From Variovorax sp. (GTDB lineage: Bacteria; Pseudomonadota; Gammaproteobacteria; Burkholderiales; Burkholderiaceae_C), in NCBI GenBank assembly GCA_028292285.1, contig JAQGMP010000305.1:1-36322 (forward strand): 36,322 nt of DNA. The letters are read 5' to 3'. The notes beneath the pieces were generated by a model, which saw nothing but the letters and a program-made list of their open reading frames with translations, was not told where the DNA came from and ran no database searches. The position numbers and the translations under genes were made by a program. Position 1 is the first letter of the stretch, and each line of letters starts with the position of its first letter. This document shows positions 9,519 through 18,171 of this stretch, in pieces.

Positions 9519-10268
9519 TTAACCAGCCAGAAATCCGCCATCGACCGCCAGCACGGTGCCGGTGATGTAGTGCGCCGACTTCGATGCCAGAAACACCACG
9601 CTGCCCGCGATGTCGTCGGGCTGCGCCCAACGCCCTTGCGGTATGCGCGAGCGGATGCGTTCGTAGTGCGAAAGGTCTTGCCGGCCTTCGGCGTTGATGG
9701 CCGTTTCGACGTAGCCCGGTGCGACCGCGTTGACCCGCACGCCGTCGGCAGCCCACGCCAGCGCCAGCGATTTGGTCAGCATCACCACGCCGCCCTTGCT
9801 CGCGCAGTAAGCTGGAATCGCCGGCAATGCGACGAATGCGTTCATCGACGCGATGTTGACGATGCAGCCGCCCTGCACCGCCAGCAGAGGCTTGCAGGCG
9901 TTGCAAAGCCGGAAGGTACCGGTCAGGTTGACGTCCAGCACCCGCTGGAAGGTCGCGACATCGAACTCCTTGAAGCGCGCCAAGATGCCGGCGCAATTGA
10001 CCAGCGTGTGCAACGTGCCGAGTCCACTGACGAACTCCGCCACCTGGGCATCGCTCGTGACATCGAGTGTCGCCAGGCGCAAGCGCTTGTGTGGCTGCAA
10101 GCTGGTACCGGTCAGTGCTGTCGCGTCGACGCCGGTCGCAACCACGTCGCTCCCGGCTTCAAGAAAAGCCCTGACGATGGCGGCGCCAATGTCCCCGACA
10201 CCGCCCACGACCAAAACGCGATGGCTCGAATGACATGGCCCCGGCGTCATCGTGACTTCTCCGCTCAT
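9519..10268 (-). CDS. SDR-family oxidoreductase
   Basis: VLVVGGVGDIGAAIVRAFLEAG, NCAGILARF, YCASKGGVVMLTKSLALAWA, VDGGFLAG. ATG at 10268 overlaps the upstream stop; an alternative start is at 10250. Confidence 0.9.
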   Translation of the reverse strand: MSGEVTMTPGPCHSSHRVLVVGGVGDIGAAIVRAFLEAGSDVVATGVDATALTGTSLQPHKRLRLATLDVTSDAQVAEFVSGLGTLHTLVNCAGILARFKEFDVATFQRVLDVNLTGTFRLCNACKPLLAVQGGCIVNIASMNAFVALPAIPAYCASKGGVVMLTKSLALAWAADGVRVNAVAPGYVETAINAEGRQDLSHYERIRSRIPQGRWAQPDDIAGSVVFLASKSAHYITGTVLAVDGGFLAG

Positions 10269-11566
10269 TCCTTGGCAATCAATGCGTCGAGTTGCTTGTC
10301 GGCATCGGCACACGCTTCGGCAACGGTCTTCTGGCCGAGGATCACTTCGTCGACAGCCTGGCCCACGAACTCGCGTGACGCCGGGTTCGCGGTGATCGGG
10401 TAGCCGACTTCCGAAATGCCGGTCTTGCCCAGCTCGGTGACGGCCTTGGCCCATTCGCGTCGCACCGGCTGCTCGTCGATCCAGCGCTTGTAGTCGGCAC
10501 CGTTGGCCACTGCGGCGCGTGGCGGCGCAACGCCATCGAGCGCGAGTTTTTCCTGCACGGCCTTGCTCGTGGCCCACTGCACGAAGTACCAGGCGGCCTC
10601 CTTCTTCTTGCTGTGCGCCGATACGGACATGGTCCATCCGATGACGGTCGGCCGCGAGCCGCCTGGGCCCGCCGGCAGCACGGCAATGCTGGTGTCCTTC
10701 AGGCGGGCGTCACCCTGCATCACGCTGCTGAGTTCGTTCGAGGATTCGAACGCCATCGCCGCCTTGCCCTCGCGGTAGAGGCCCGATATTTGATAGAAGC
10801 TGTAGTTCACCACGCCCGGTGGGCCATAGTCCTTCAGGAGCTTGGCGTAGAGGCCAAGCGAGGTCTGGCCCTCCTTGCTGCACAACTGCGACTTGCCGCC
10901 CTTCATGTAGTCGCCACCCATGTTGTGCAGGAAGACGCTGTAGCTGAACGGCAGCGCGGGCTTGAGTCCACGCGAGACAAAGGGCGTCACGTTGGAATCG
11001 CACGCCTTGAGCTTGGCCGCCACGCCTTCAAGTTCGGGCAGGCTGGCCGGCAGGGCTACGCCGCATTTCTGGAACATGTCCTTGCGGTAGTAAAGCACCG
11101 GCCCTTCGATGTTGAGCGGCACGCCCATCACGCGGCCGTTGTAGCTCGCGTCCTTGACCAGTCCCGGACTGATGTCGCCGAAGTCGTAGTCTTTGCTGGA
11201 TACAGCTTTCACGTAGTCGGTGAGGTCGGCATACCAGCCGGCTTTCGCGAACTGGATGCCTTCGCGCGAAGGCAGCGACATGAAGAGGTCGATCTCGTCG
11301 CTACGCGAGTTCATCACCGTGACCAGACGCTGGCGCATCTGCTGCTCCTGGTAAGCATCGACCTTCAACGTCATGCCGGTCTGCTTTTCGAAGTCGGCTT
11401 TTTGCTTAAGCAGTGCATTCGCGACCGGGTTGTTGTTGGCCAGGAAGGTCAGCGTCGTGCCTTGGTGCTTCTTCCAGTCAAAGGCCTGAGCAATCGCCGA
11501 CTGGCTGCAGACAGCGAATGCGGCAAGCGCGAAAGGCAATGCGGAACGATGATTCTTGAGCGTCAT
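10265..11566 (-). CDS. Sugar ABC transporter extracellular solute-binding protein (family 1 type)
   Basis: Signal peptide MTLKNHRSALPFALAAFAVCSQSAIAQA, then TTLTFLANNNPVANALLKQKADFEKQTGMTLKV; adjacent to the cognate permeases. Confidence 0.92.
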   Translation of the reverse strand: MTLKNHRSALPFALAAFAVCSQSAIAQAFDWKKHQGTTLTFLANNNPVANALLKQKADFEKQTGMTLKVDAYQEQQMRQRLVTVMNSRSDEIDLFMSLPSREGIQFAKAGWYADLTDYVKAVSSKDYDFGDISPGLVKDASYNGRVMGVPLNIEGPVLYYRKDMFQKCGVALPASLPELEGVAAKLKACDSNVTPFVSRGLKPALPFSYSVFLHNMGGDYMKGGKSQLCSKEGQTSLGLYAKLLKDYGPPGVVNYSFYQISGLYREGKAAMAFESSNELSSVMQGDARLKDTSIAVLPAGPGGSRPTVIGWTMSVSAHSKKKEAAWYFVQWATSKAVQEKLALDGVAPPRAAVANGADYKRWIDEQPVRREWAKAVTELGKTGISEVGYPITANPASREFVGQAVDEVILGQKTVAEACADADKQLDALIAKE

Positions 11567-11619
11567 GTCTTGTCTACGTTATGGCGGCGTCGCCGTGTCT
11601 GGCGATACGCGCTGGATGA

Positions 11620-11633
11620 TGTAACCGTTTTCA
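11620..11633. promoter_or_regulatory. LacI/GalR-family operator candidate upstream of the sugar/polyol operon
   Basis: TGTAACCGTTTTCA fits TGNAANCGNTTNCA at every specified position. It overlaps a possible minus-strand -10 (TATGAA, 11635-11630) lying 17 nt from TTGAAG (11658-11653). Confidence 0.65.
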
Positions 11634-11743
11634 TAATTCTGGTTTTCTGACGCTTCAAAGTCAATCCGATGCAGGGCCATTTGGCGGATATTTCATAGGT
11701 GATTGCCCTCATTCATGCGCCTGTCTGCGATGTATCAGTTTCA

Positions 11744-11757
11744 TGTAAGCTGTTTCA
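11744..11757. promoter_or_regulatory. Second LacI/GalR-family operator candidate, just upstream of the regulator ATG
   Basis: TGTAAGCTGTTTCA fits TGNAANCGNTTNCA with one mismatch at the central G. Confidence 0.5.
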
Positions 11758-11759
11758 CC

Positions 11760-12782
11760 ATGAAGAGCAAATCGATTGGCATCCGCGACGTCGCTTTACA
11801 CGCAGGGGTCTCGACCGCGTCGATCTCGCGGGCGTTGAACAGCCCTTCCGCTGTCAGTCCGGCGCTGCGCATGAAAGTCGATGCAGCCATCGCCGCGCTG
11901 GGCTACATCCCCGATGCGGCGGCACGTGCGCTCTCGTCACGCCGCACCCGCACCATCGGCGCCATCGTCCCAACGGTCGACAACGCGATGTTTGCGCGGG
12001 GAATCGAGGCGCTGCAGCAATACCTGTCATTGCAGGGCTATCTGTTGCTGCTGTCGACCAGTGGCTACGACCCCGAGACGGAGTTTCGGCAGGCGCAGAA
12101 CATGGTGAGCCGCGGCATCGACGGATTGATCCTCCGCGGCGACGTGCACACGGACGGGCTGCGCCGCTTGCTGGAGAGCCAGCGGATGCCGTTCGTGAAT
12201 GTCGGCGTCTACCAGCCTGAAAAGCCTTACGCCTCGATCGGCGCTAACAACGAAGATGCCGCGTGGCGTGCGACCGGGCATCTGCTGGACCTCGGACACA
12301 CGCGCATCGCCATGGTCGCGGCAATGTCGGCACACAACGATCGGGCCTCCGCGCGCGTGGCCGGCGTGCGCCGGGCGCTGTCGGAGCGTGGCCTCGCGCT
12401 GCCGGACAACTGGTACTACGAAGTGCACTACCGGCTCGACGACGCGCGGCAGGCAGCCCGCGCGTTGCTCGCGCAGCCCGAGCGCCCGACGGCGGTTATC
12501 TGCGGCAACGACGTGCTGGCCTACGGTGTATTGCTAGAGGTTGAACGCCATGCCCTGCACGTGCCGCAAGACATCTCCGTGATGGGATTCGACGACCTGG
12601 AATGGAGCCGTCATCTGCGCCCGAGCCTCACCACGATGCACCTGCCCACTGATGAAGTGTGGAGCCGGGCCGGTGAATACCTCGTCAATGTCCTGGCTGG
12701 CCGACCCGCACTGCTTCATCACGAAGTCGATGCCTCTCTGGTCGTGCGCGAATCGACCGCTGCGCCTCGGCCGAATCCATGA
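11760..12782 (+). CDS. LacI-family transcriptional regulator
   Basis: HTH MKSKSIGIRDVALHAGVSTASISRALNSPSAVSPALRMKVDAAIAALGYIPDAAARALSSRRTRTIGAIVPTVDNAMFARG; periplasmic-binding-like C-terminal domain. Confidence 0.95.
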   Translation: MKSKSIGIRDVALHAGVSTASISRALNSPSAVSPALRMKVDAAIAALGYIPDAAARALSSRRTRTIGAIVPTVDNAMFARGIEALQQYLSLQGYLLLLSTSGYDPETEFRQAQNMVSRGIDGLILRGDVHTDGLRRLLESQRMPFVNVGVYQPEKPYASIGANNEDAAWRATGHLLDLGHTRIAMVAAMSAHNDRASARVAGVRRALSERGLALPDNWYYEVHYRLDDARQAARALLAQPERPTAVICGNDVLAYGVLLEVERHALHVPQDISVMGFDDLEWSRHLRPSLTTMHLPTDEVWSRAGEYLVNVLAGRPALLHHEVDASLVVRESTAAPRPNP

Positions 12783-12805
12783 CACCCTTGATCTTTAGTT
12801 TGACG

Positions 12806-12833
12806 GAGCGGGTAGGCGAGAAACCTACTGCTC
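12806..12833. terminator. Possible hairpin between convergent genes (LacI regulator and Bug receptor)
   Basis: GAGCGG-GTAGG-CGAGAAA-CCTAC-T-GCTC imperfect stem-loop; no convincing U-tract. Confidence 0.25.
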
Positions 12834-13793
12834 GATCTTTGCTGACTGCACGATCTTGCGAAACTTCTCGCGCTCGTTTCGCACGAAACCTTCGAACTCC
12901 GCTGTTGGCATACCGCTCGGAAGTGCCCCCTGCCGCAGCAACGTGTCACGCACTTCCGGAATCGCAAGGACCGCTGCCACGTCACGCTGGATTTGCTGCA
13001 CGACGGCCGCAGGCGTTTTCGCGGGCACGAATACACCGAACCACTGGATCAACTCGAATTTCTCCAGGCCGGGCGTGAGCGAAATCGGCGGAATACTCGG
13101 CGCGGCTTCAGCCACTGCTTTGGATGACACGCCAAGAGCCCGCAATTTGCCAGCTTCGATCTGCTGGAGTGCAGTCGGCAGCCCGGCAAAGCCGACGTCG
13201 ACCTGGCCGCTCAACAGATCAGTCATGGCTTGCGCCACGCCCTTGAATGGCACATGTAGCAAGGAGACGCCTGCCAGCTGCTCGACCAGCACCCCCGCTA
13301 GATGTTGGGGCGTGCCTGAGCCCGATGACGCGTAGCTCACCGCGCCGGGATGCTGCTTTGCATAGGCCAGCAGCCCTGCCATGTCCGTATACGGTTTCGA
13401 CGGCTGTGTTACCAGCGCGAACGGTAGACGCACAAGCAGCGTCACCGGCTGCAGATCTCTGTCCGGGTCGTAGGGCATCTTCTTCATGAAGTGCTCGTTG
13501 ATAACCACTTCGGCCGTGGCCGACATCAGGATTGTCGTGCCGTCGGGGGTTGCCCTGGCCACCGCATTCGCGCCGATCGTGCCACTTGCACCTGCCTTGT
13601 TGTCAACGACCACGGGTTGTTTCCAACGCAGGGCAAGCTGCTGGGACACAAGACGCGCCACCGGGTCGACACCACCCCCAGCGAGGTAGGGAACGATCAC
13701 TGTCACGGGCTTAGACGGCCATGGCTGTGACGCCGCCGGCAGGCTGCAGGACATAAATGCCGTCGCAGCAACCAAAGTCAGAAAAAGCTTCAT
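12825..13793 (-). CDS. Tripartite tricarboxylate transporter (Bug) substrate-binding protein
   Basis: MKLFLTLVAATAFMSCSLPAASQPWPSKPVTVIVPYLAGGGVDPVARLVSQQLALRWKQPVVVDNKAGASGTIGANAVARATPDGTTI. Confidence 0.94.
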   Translation of the reverse strand: MKLFLTLVAATAFMSCSLPAASQPWPSKPVTVIVPYLAGGGVDPVARLVSQQLALRWKQPVVVDNKAGASGTIGANAVARATPDGTTILMSATAEVVINEHFMKKMPYDPDRDLQPVTLLVRLPFALVTQPSKPYTDMAGLLAYAKQHPGAVSYASSGSGTPQHLAGVLVEQLAGVSLLHVPFKGVAQAMTDLLSGQVDVGFAGLPTALQQIEAGKLRALGVSSKAVAEAAPSIPPISLTPGLEKFELIQWFGVFVPAKTPAAVVQQIQRDVAAVLAIPEVRDTLLRQGALPSGMPTAEFEGFVRNEREKFRKIVQSAKIEQ

Positions 13794-13843
13794 CTGGATC
13801 TCCAATTTCGTTCTTAGAGGCTTGGCGGTCGCGTCTACGCCGT

Positions 13844-14698
13844 TCAGGTCAACAACGCATTCAACGCAGTCACGACAAGTATCCCGCCCGCCAGCAACAG
13901 CAATGCCGCAACAGCGTACCGCAGCATTGCAGGCGAGGCCTTTGACGGGAAGCGATGATTCAGTCTGGTGACACCGTAGACGACCGGCATTGCACATACA
14001 CTCAGCAAACCGGCCCGCGCGGAGAATTGCCCACTTGCGCCGATGAGCACCAGACGTGCTGCTGCATTGGCGGCGAACGCGAGCAAGAGGCAGTTGCGCA
14101 CCATGAGCGCATCAAGTGGCTGACGGTACAGGTGATAGACCAACGGCGGACCCGAGCTTGAGAAAAGCCCACCCAGGATTCCGGACAGAACGCCGACCAT
14201 CACGAAGCTGCGCGGGTGCGACATCGTGCTGCGCGGCTTGGCCTGGAGCAACAACATCGCGGCACAGGCCACGATGCAAATACCCAGCAGCCCGCGCAGC
14301 CAGTACAGAGATGTGCTGCCAAGCAGACCAAGGAGCGCCACACCGAGGGCGACCCCTATCGAACTGCTCCAGAGCACCGGACGCATCAGGCGCCACGGCG
14401 GCCGCACGCGATGCAGCCGGAAATAGCTCCACGCGTTGACCAACGTGAGAAGCATCGCAGCGTTTGCTGCATCGGGTATCGGACCCACGTGGAGCATGGC
14501 TACCAGGCCAAGGAGAATCAAGCTAAACGCGAAGCCGGTCAGGTTTTGAGCGTAGGTCGACACCGCCACGCATGCCATGAACAGTCCATACGCAGCTATG
14601 CTTGCGCCGAAGGCCGTCATAGCGAGAGCCGGCAGATAACCACGCGCGATGTCCGATCGCCTGAACAGGTCACCGAGGCCCCTCGATAGGATTGCCAT
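13844..14698 (-). CDS. TauE/SafE-family sulfite-exporter-like membrane permease
   Basis: Polytopic protein with YAQNLTGFAFSLILLGLVAML, a glycine-rich repeat SGILGGLFSSSGPPLVYHLYRQPLDALMVRNCLL, and several TM segments. Confidence 0.8.
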   Translation of the reverse strand: MAILSRGLGDLFRRSDIARGYLPALAMTAFGASIAAYGLFMACVAVSTYAQNLTGFAFSLILLGLVAMLHVGPIPDAANAAMLLTLVNAWSYFRLHRVRPPWRLMRPVLWSSSIGVALGVALLGLLGSTSLYWLRGLLGICIVACAAMLLLQAKPRSTMSHPRSFVMVGVLSGILGGLFSSSGPPLVYHLYRQPLDALMVRNCLLLAFAANAAARLVLIGASGQFSARAGLLSVCAMPVVYGVTRLNHRFPSKASPAMLRYAVAALLLLAGGILVVTALNALLT

Positions 14699-16010
14699 AC
14701 AGCGGCCTTACACCGAACTGCGTGCTGACCGCATAGGCGACGCCGCAGGCCAGCATCACCGGTATCGTGAACTGGAACTGGTTGGTCATCTCCAGGACCA
14801 TGACGATGGCCATGAGAGGGGCGTGTGTCACGGCGGACAACACGGCCGCCATGCCGATGACTGCCAGCCCGCGCGGGTCACCGAGCCAGGCGGCCGGCAT
14901 GTATAGCGAAGTGATCTGTGCCAGCACGCTGCCAGCCGTTGCCCCGACGAACAGAGCGGGCGTGAACACACCGCCGATGGCGCCGCTCCCCGAACTGAGC
15001 GCCGTCGCAGCCACCTTGCACACCAGCACGATCGCAAGCCAGGACCAGGCCTGGCCGCCTGCCAGCACCTGGGACACCACGCTGTACCCATTGCCCCAGA
15101 CCTGTGGCACCCCAGCGGACAGAAGTCCAACCAGCAGCCCGCCGAGGCCCAGGCGAAGTGGCAGCGAACTGATGCGTGCAAAGAGAGCCTTGCTGCGCTC
15201 GAGCAACGCAATCAAGCCCCAGCCCAATGCACCGAACAGCAGGCCCGCCAACAACGCCACGCCCAGGCTCGTCGAGGTCATCTCGACCGGCGCCATGGTG
15301 TAAAGAGGTCTGGGCTCGACCAGCCAGTAAATCAACGAGCTGGCCGTGGCTGAGGCGATCAGGACCGGCGCCACGGTGTGTCGTGCAAAAAAGCCCAGTG
15401 CAAGTTCGAGGACAAACACCACGCCTGCGACGGGCGCGTGGTAGGCCGATCCGATGCCCGCGGCAATGCCACAGACCATGATCGCGCTGCGCTGCTCGGA
15501 AGCGATCGGCACGAGACGAGCAAGCCAGCCGCTCAGCCACGCCGCCAGTTGCACCATGGGCCCTTCCCGCCCGATCGATGCGCCCGTGCCGACAGATACA
15601 AGGGCCGACAGCGTCCGCGTGAGTGTGGTGCGGTCGTTGAGGTCGACCCGGCCCGCTCGCGCCGCATCGATGTAGTCGAGGTGCAGATCGCCACTCTTGC
15701 CTCGCGTGGCCCAGCGCCCACCCCTCTCCAGAATGTAGCCGGCAAGCAGGCCGCCCGCACAGCAGACCAGCGCCCGACGCGACGGCGTCAACGACATTGC
15801 TGCCTCGACAAGTCCGCCTGTGTGGCCGGTTGCGAGCCATTCAACTTGTTGCATCAGCCACCTGAAGCCGACGATCGCGAAGGCAGACAAGGCACCCGCA
15901 ATCGCCGCCCAGAGCCAGAGCTGAAGGGTTCGCCCGGCCGGTCGAAGCAGCCATCGCCGCCTGTTCCCCTGCGGGGCGGAGCCTGGGTTGGAATCAGGTG
16001 CTGGCGGCAT
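14670..16010 (-). CDS. ClC-type chloride channel/antiporter (ClcB-like)
   Basis: GTGASIGREGPMVQLAAWLS (GREGP motif), AYHAPVAGVVFVLELALGFFARH, GAIGGVFTPALFVGATAGSVLAQ. Confidence 0.9.
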   Translation of the reverse strand: MPPAPDSNPGSAPQGNRRRWLLRPAGRTLQLWLWAAIAGALSAFAIVGFRWLMQQVEWLATGHTGGLVEAAMSLTPSRRALVCCAGGLLAGYILERGGRWATRGKSGDLHLDYIDAARAGRVDLNDRTTLTRTLSALVSVGTGASIGREGPMVQLAAWLSGWLARLVPIASEQRSAIMVCGIAAGIGSAYHAPVAGVVFVLELALGFFARHTVAPVLIASATASSLIYWLVEPRPLYTMAPVEMTSTSLGVALLAGLLFGALGWGLIALLERSKALFARISSLPLRLGLGGLLVGLLSAGVPQVWGNGYSVVSQVLAGGQAWSWLAIVLVCKVAATALSSGSGAIGGVFTPALFVGATAGSVLAQITSLYMPAAWLGDPRGLAVIGMAAVLSAVTHAPLMAIVMVLEMTNQFQFTIPVMLACGVAYAVSTQFGVRPLYGNPIEGPR

Positions 16011-16052
16011 GGAGAATCAAATCAAGCGCCGCAGAACTTCGAAGCTGTGCCG

Positions 16053-17156
16053 CTAGCCCCAACTGCATAAGCGAGCCCAAGCAGCCTGCATGTCGTCAAC
16101 CAGCACGCGCATCTGGTCGGCAACCGTGGTCTCGCGTTCGATGGCAAACACACTCTGGCCTGCAGCCTCGTAGATCAATTCGGCATTGTCGTATTCGTGC
16201 ATCGACGCGAACACATCGCCCGTGAGCGCCTGTTGCAGCGGCATGCCAAGCGGCGCGGGGGCACCGGACGCGTCCCATGCGTCGATCCACGCGCTGCGGA
16301 CCACGCGGCACGGCTTGCCGCTATGGGCGCGCGTGATCAGCGTGTCTTCGCTGCCGCTTTCGATGAGCCGCCGCAGCAATGCGGGCGGTGTGTGATTTTC
16401 TTTCGCGCCCATCCACAGCGTACCCAGCCATGCGCCCTGCGCGCCCATGCCCATCACGCCCAAAATCTGCGCCCCCGTTGCGATCCCGCCCGCCGCCAGC
16501 ACCGGCACGGTGCCCGCTTCGGCAATCACTTGCGGCAACAGTGAAAGCGTACCGACTGTGCCGGTGTGGCCGCCTGCGTCGTAGCCTTGCGCGACCAGCA
16601 CTTCCACGCCCATATCCAGGGCTTTGCGCGCATGGCGTACGGAGCCCACGAGCGAGAACGTGAGCTTGCCCCTTGCTTTTGCGCGCTCGATGAGATCGGC
16701 GCGCAGGCCGATGGCGGTCGCAATGGCGTGTGCGTCGGAGGCGAGCACTGCTTCGATCTGATCATCAAACAGCGCCTTGGTGCGTACCTGCGTGGTGAAA
16801 AAGCTTGGTTGCTCCGGTGGCTTGACACCGAAGCGCTCACGAAGTCCCTCCACGAAGGCCACGTGTTGCGCAGGCAATTGCGCACGCACGCTTTCCAGGC
16901 TCGCAGCATCGGGCACCTGCGACGGCAGCATCAGGTCGATGCCGTAGGGCATTCCGGCCATGCGCGCGCTGATCTCGGCCAGGATGTGCGGAATCTCCGC
17001 CGGCAATTCTCGTGCGAGCCCCAGCACTGGAAAACCGCCGGCATGCGCAACAGCAACGCACACATCCACCGAGTGCGAGAAACCGAAGATCGGATGACGG
17101 ATGCCCAGCCGGTCGCACAACGGCGGCCGCACAGGTGAATCGAGCGACCCGTTCAT
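16053..17156 (-). CDS. Nitronate monooxygenase/2-nitropropane dioxygenase-like flavin oxidoreductase
   Basis: LCDRLGIRHPIFGFSHSVDVCVAVAHAGGFPVLG; VLVAQGYDAGGHTGTVGTLSLLPQVIAEAGTVPVLAAGGIATGAQILGVMGMGAQGAWLGT. Confidence 0.85.
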   Translation of the reverse strand: MNGSLDSPVRPPLCDRLGIRHPIFGFSHSVDVCVAVAHAGGFPVLGLARELPAEIPHILAEISARMAGMPYGIDLMLPSQVPDAASLESVRAQLPAQHVAFVEGLRERFGVKPPEQPSFFTTQVRTKALFDDQIEAVLASDAHAIATAIGLRADLIERAKARGKLTFSLVGSVRHARKALDMGVEVLVAQGYDAGGHTGTVGTLSLLPQVIAEAGTVPVLAAGGIATGAQILGVMGMGAQGAWLGTLWMGAKENHTPPALLRRLIESGSEDTLITRAHSGKPCRVVRSAWIDAWDASGAPAPLGMPLQQALTGDVFASMHEYDNAELIYEAAGQSVFAIERETTVADQMRVLVDDMQAAWARLCSWG

Positions 17157-18133
17157 TGCGCCTCGATGCCCGCAGCCTTGATGACCTTGCCCCACTTGTC
17201 ATACTCGCTTGCGATGAAGGCGTCGAACTGCTTCGGCCCTTGCGGCGCGAGTTCAAGGCCCAGGATGTCGAACTTGGGCTTCATCGCGGGGTCAGCCAGT
17301 ATCGCGGCCACGTCGGCCGACAGCTTCGCGGCAATGGCGTCGGGTGTCTTCACCGGGGCGACGAGGCCAAACCATGTGCCAACGTCGTAGTCCTTCAGGC
17401 CCGTGGCTTCGGCAACGGTGGGAACGTCGGGCAAGGCACTGGAACGCGCGCGCGTGGTCACGGCCAGCGGACGCAGCTTGCCGGCCTTGATATGCGGCAC
17501 AGCCAGAGCCACCGTGAGGGGCATCATCGTCACGCGCCCCGCGAGCAGGTCGCTCAAAGCGTCTGGTTGCCCGCGGTACGGCACATGCGTGAGCTTGATG
17601 CCCGCGCTTTGTGCCAGCAGTTCCCCCGACAGGTGGTTGGAGGTGCCAACGCCGGCCGTAGCATAGGTGAGCGGCTGGGTGGCCTTCTTCGCCATCGCCA
17701 CCAGCTCGGCCATGCTCTTTACGGGCACTTCCGGCGGCACGACGAATACATTCGGAATGACGCCGAATCCTTCGATGGCGCGGAAGTCGCGCACGGGATT
17801 CCAGCCTACACCCTTGATGAGACTCGGCGCGACCGCATGGCCAGGACTCACGCAAAGCAGCGTGTAGCCATCGGGCGCCGACTTGGCGACGTAATCAGTG
17901 CCGATCGACCCTCCGGCGCCGGCCTTGTTCTCGATGATGACGGGCTGGCCGTACTTGACCGAAAGGCGCTCGCCCACGAGCCGCGCGATCGAGTCGACCA
18001 CGCCGCCGGCGGTGAAGGGAACGATGATGCGGATCGGCTTGGTCGGGTAGGTGTCCTGCGCAAGCGCGGGCGCAGCCAATGCCAGGGACTGGACTGCGAC
18101 GAACGCTGCCAGCAGGGTGCCTTTGAAAGTCAT
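17153..18133 (-). CDS. Tripartite tricarboxylate transporter (Bug) substrate-binding protein
   Basis: MTFKGTLLAAFVAVQSLALAAPALAQDTYPTKPIRIIVPFTAGGVVDSIARLVGERLSVKYGQPVIIENKAGAGGSIGTDYVAKSAPDGYTLL. Confidence 0.95.
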   Translation of the reverse strand: MTFKGTLLAAFVAVQSLALAAPALAQDTYPTKPIRIIVPFTAGGVVDSIARLVGERLSVKYGQPVIIENKAGAGGSIGTDYVAKSAPDGYTLLCVSPGHAVAPSLIKGVGWNPVRDFRAIEGFGVIPNVFVVPPEVPVKSMAELVAMAKKATQPLTYATAGVGTSNHLSGELLAQSAGIKLTHVPYRGQPDALSDLLAGRVTMMPLTVALAVPHIKAGKLRPLAVTTRARSSALPDVPTVAEATGLKDYDVGTWFGLVAPVKTPDAIAAKLSADVAAILADPAMKPKFDILGLELAPQGPKQFDAFIASEYDKWGKVIKAAGIEAQ

Positions 18134-18171
18134 GGTTCTGTCTCCGTTGATGATGTTTGCTTGCGCGCGGC

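Noticed and set aside
7808-9541. 577-aa ORF suggesting a permease fused to an N-terminal domain
   Set aside because: The N-terminal half is out-of-frame translation of the upstream permease. The MalG-type permease starts at 8623.
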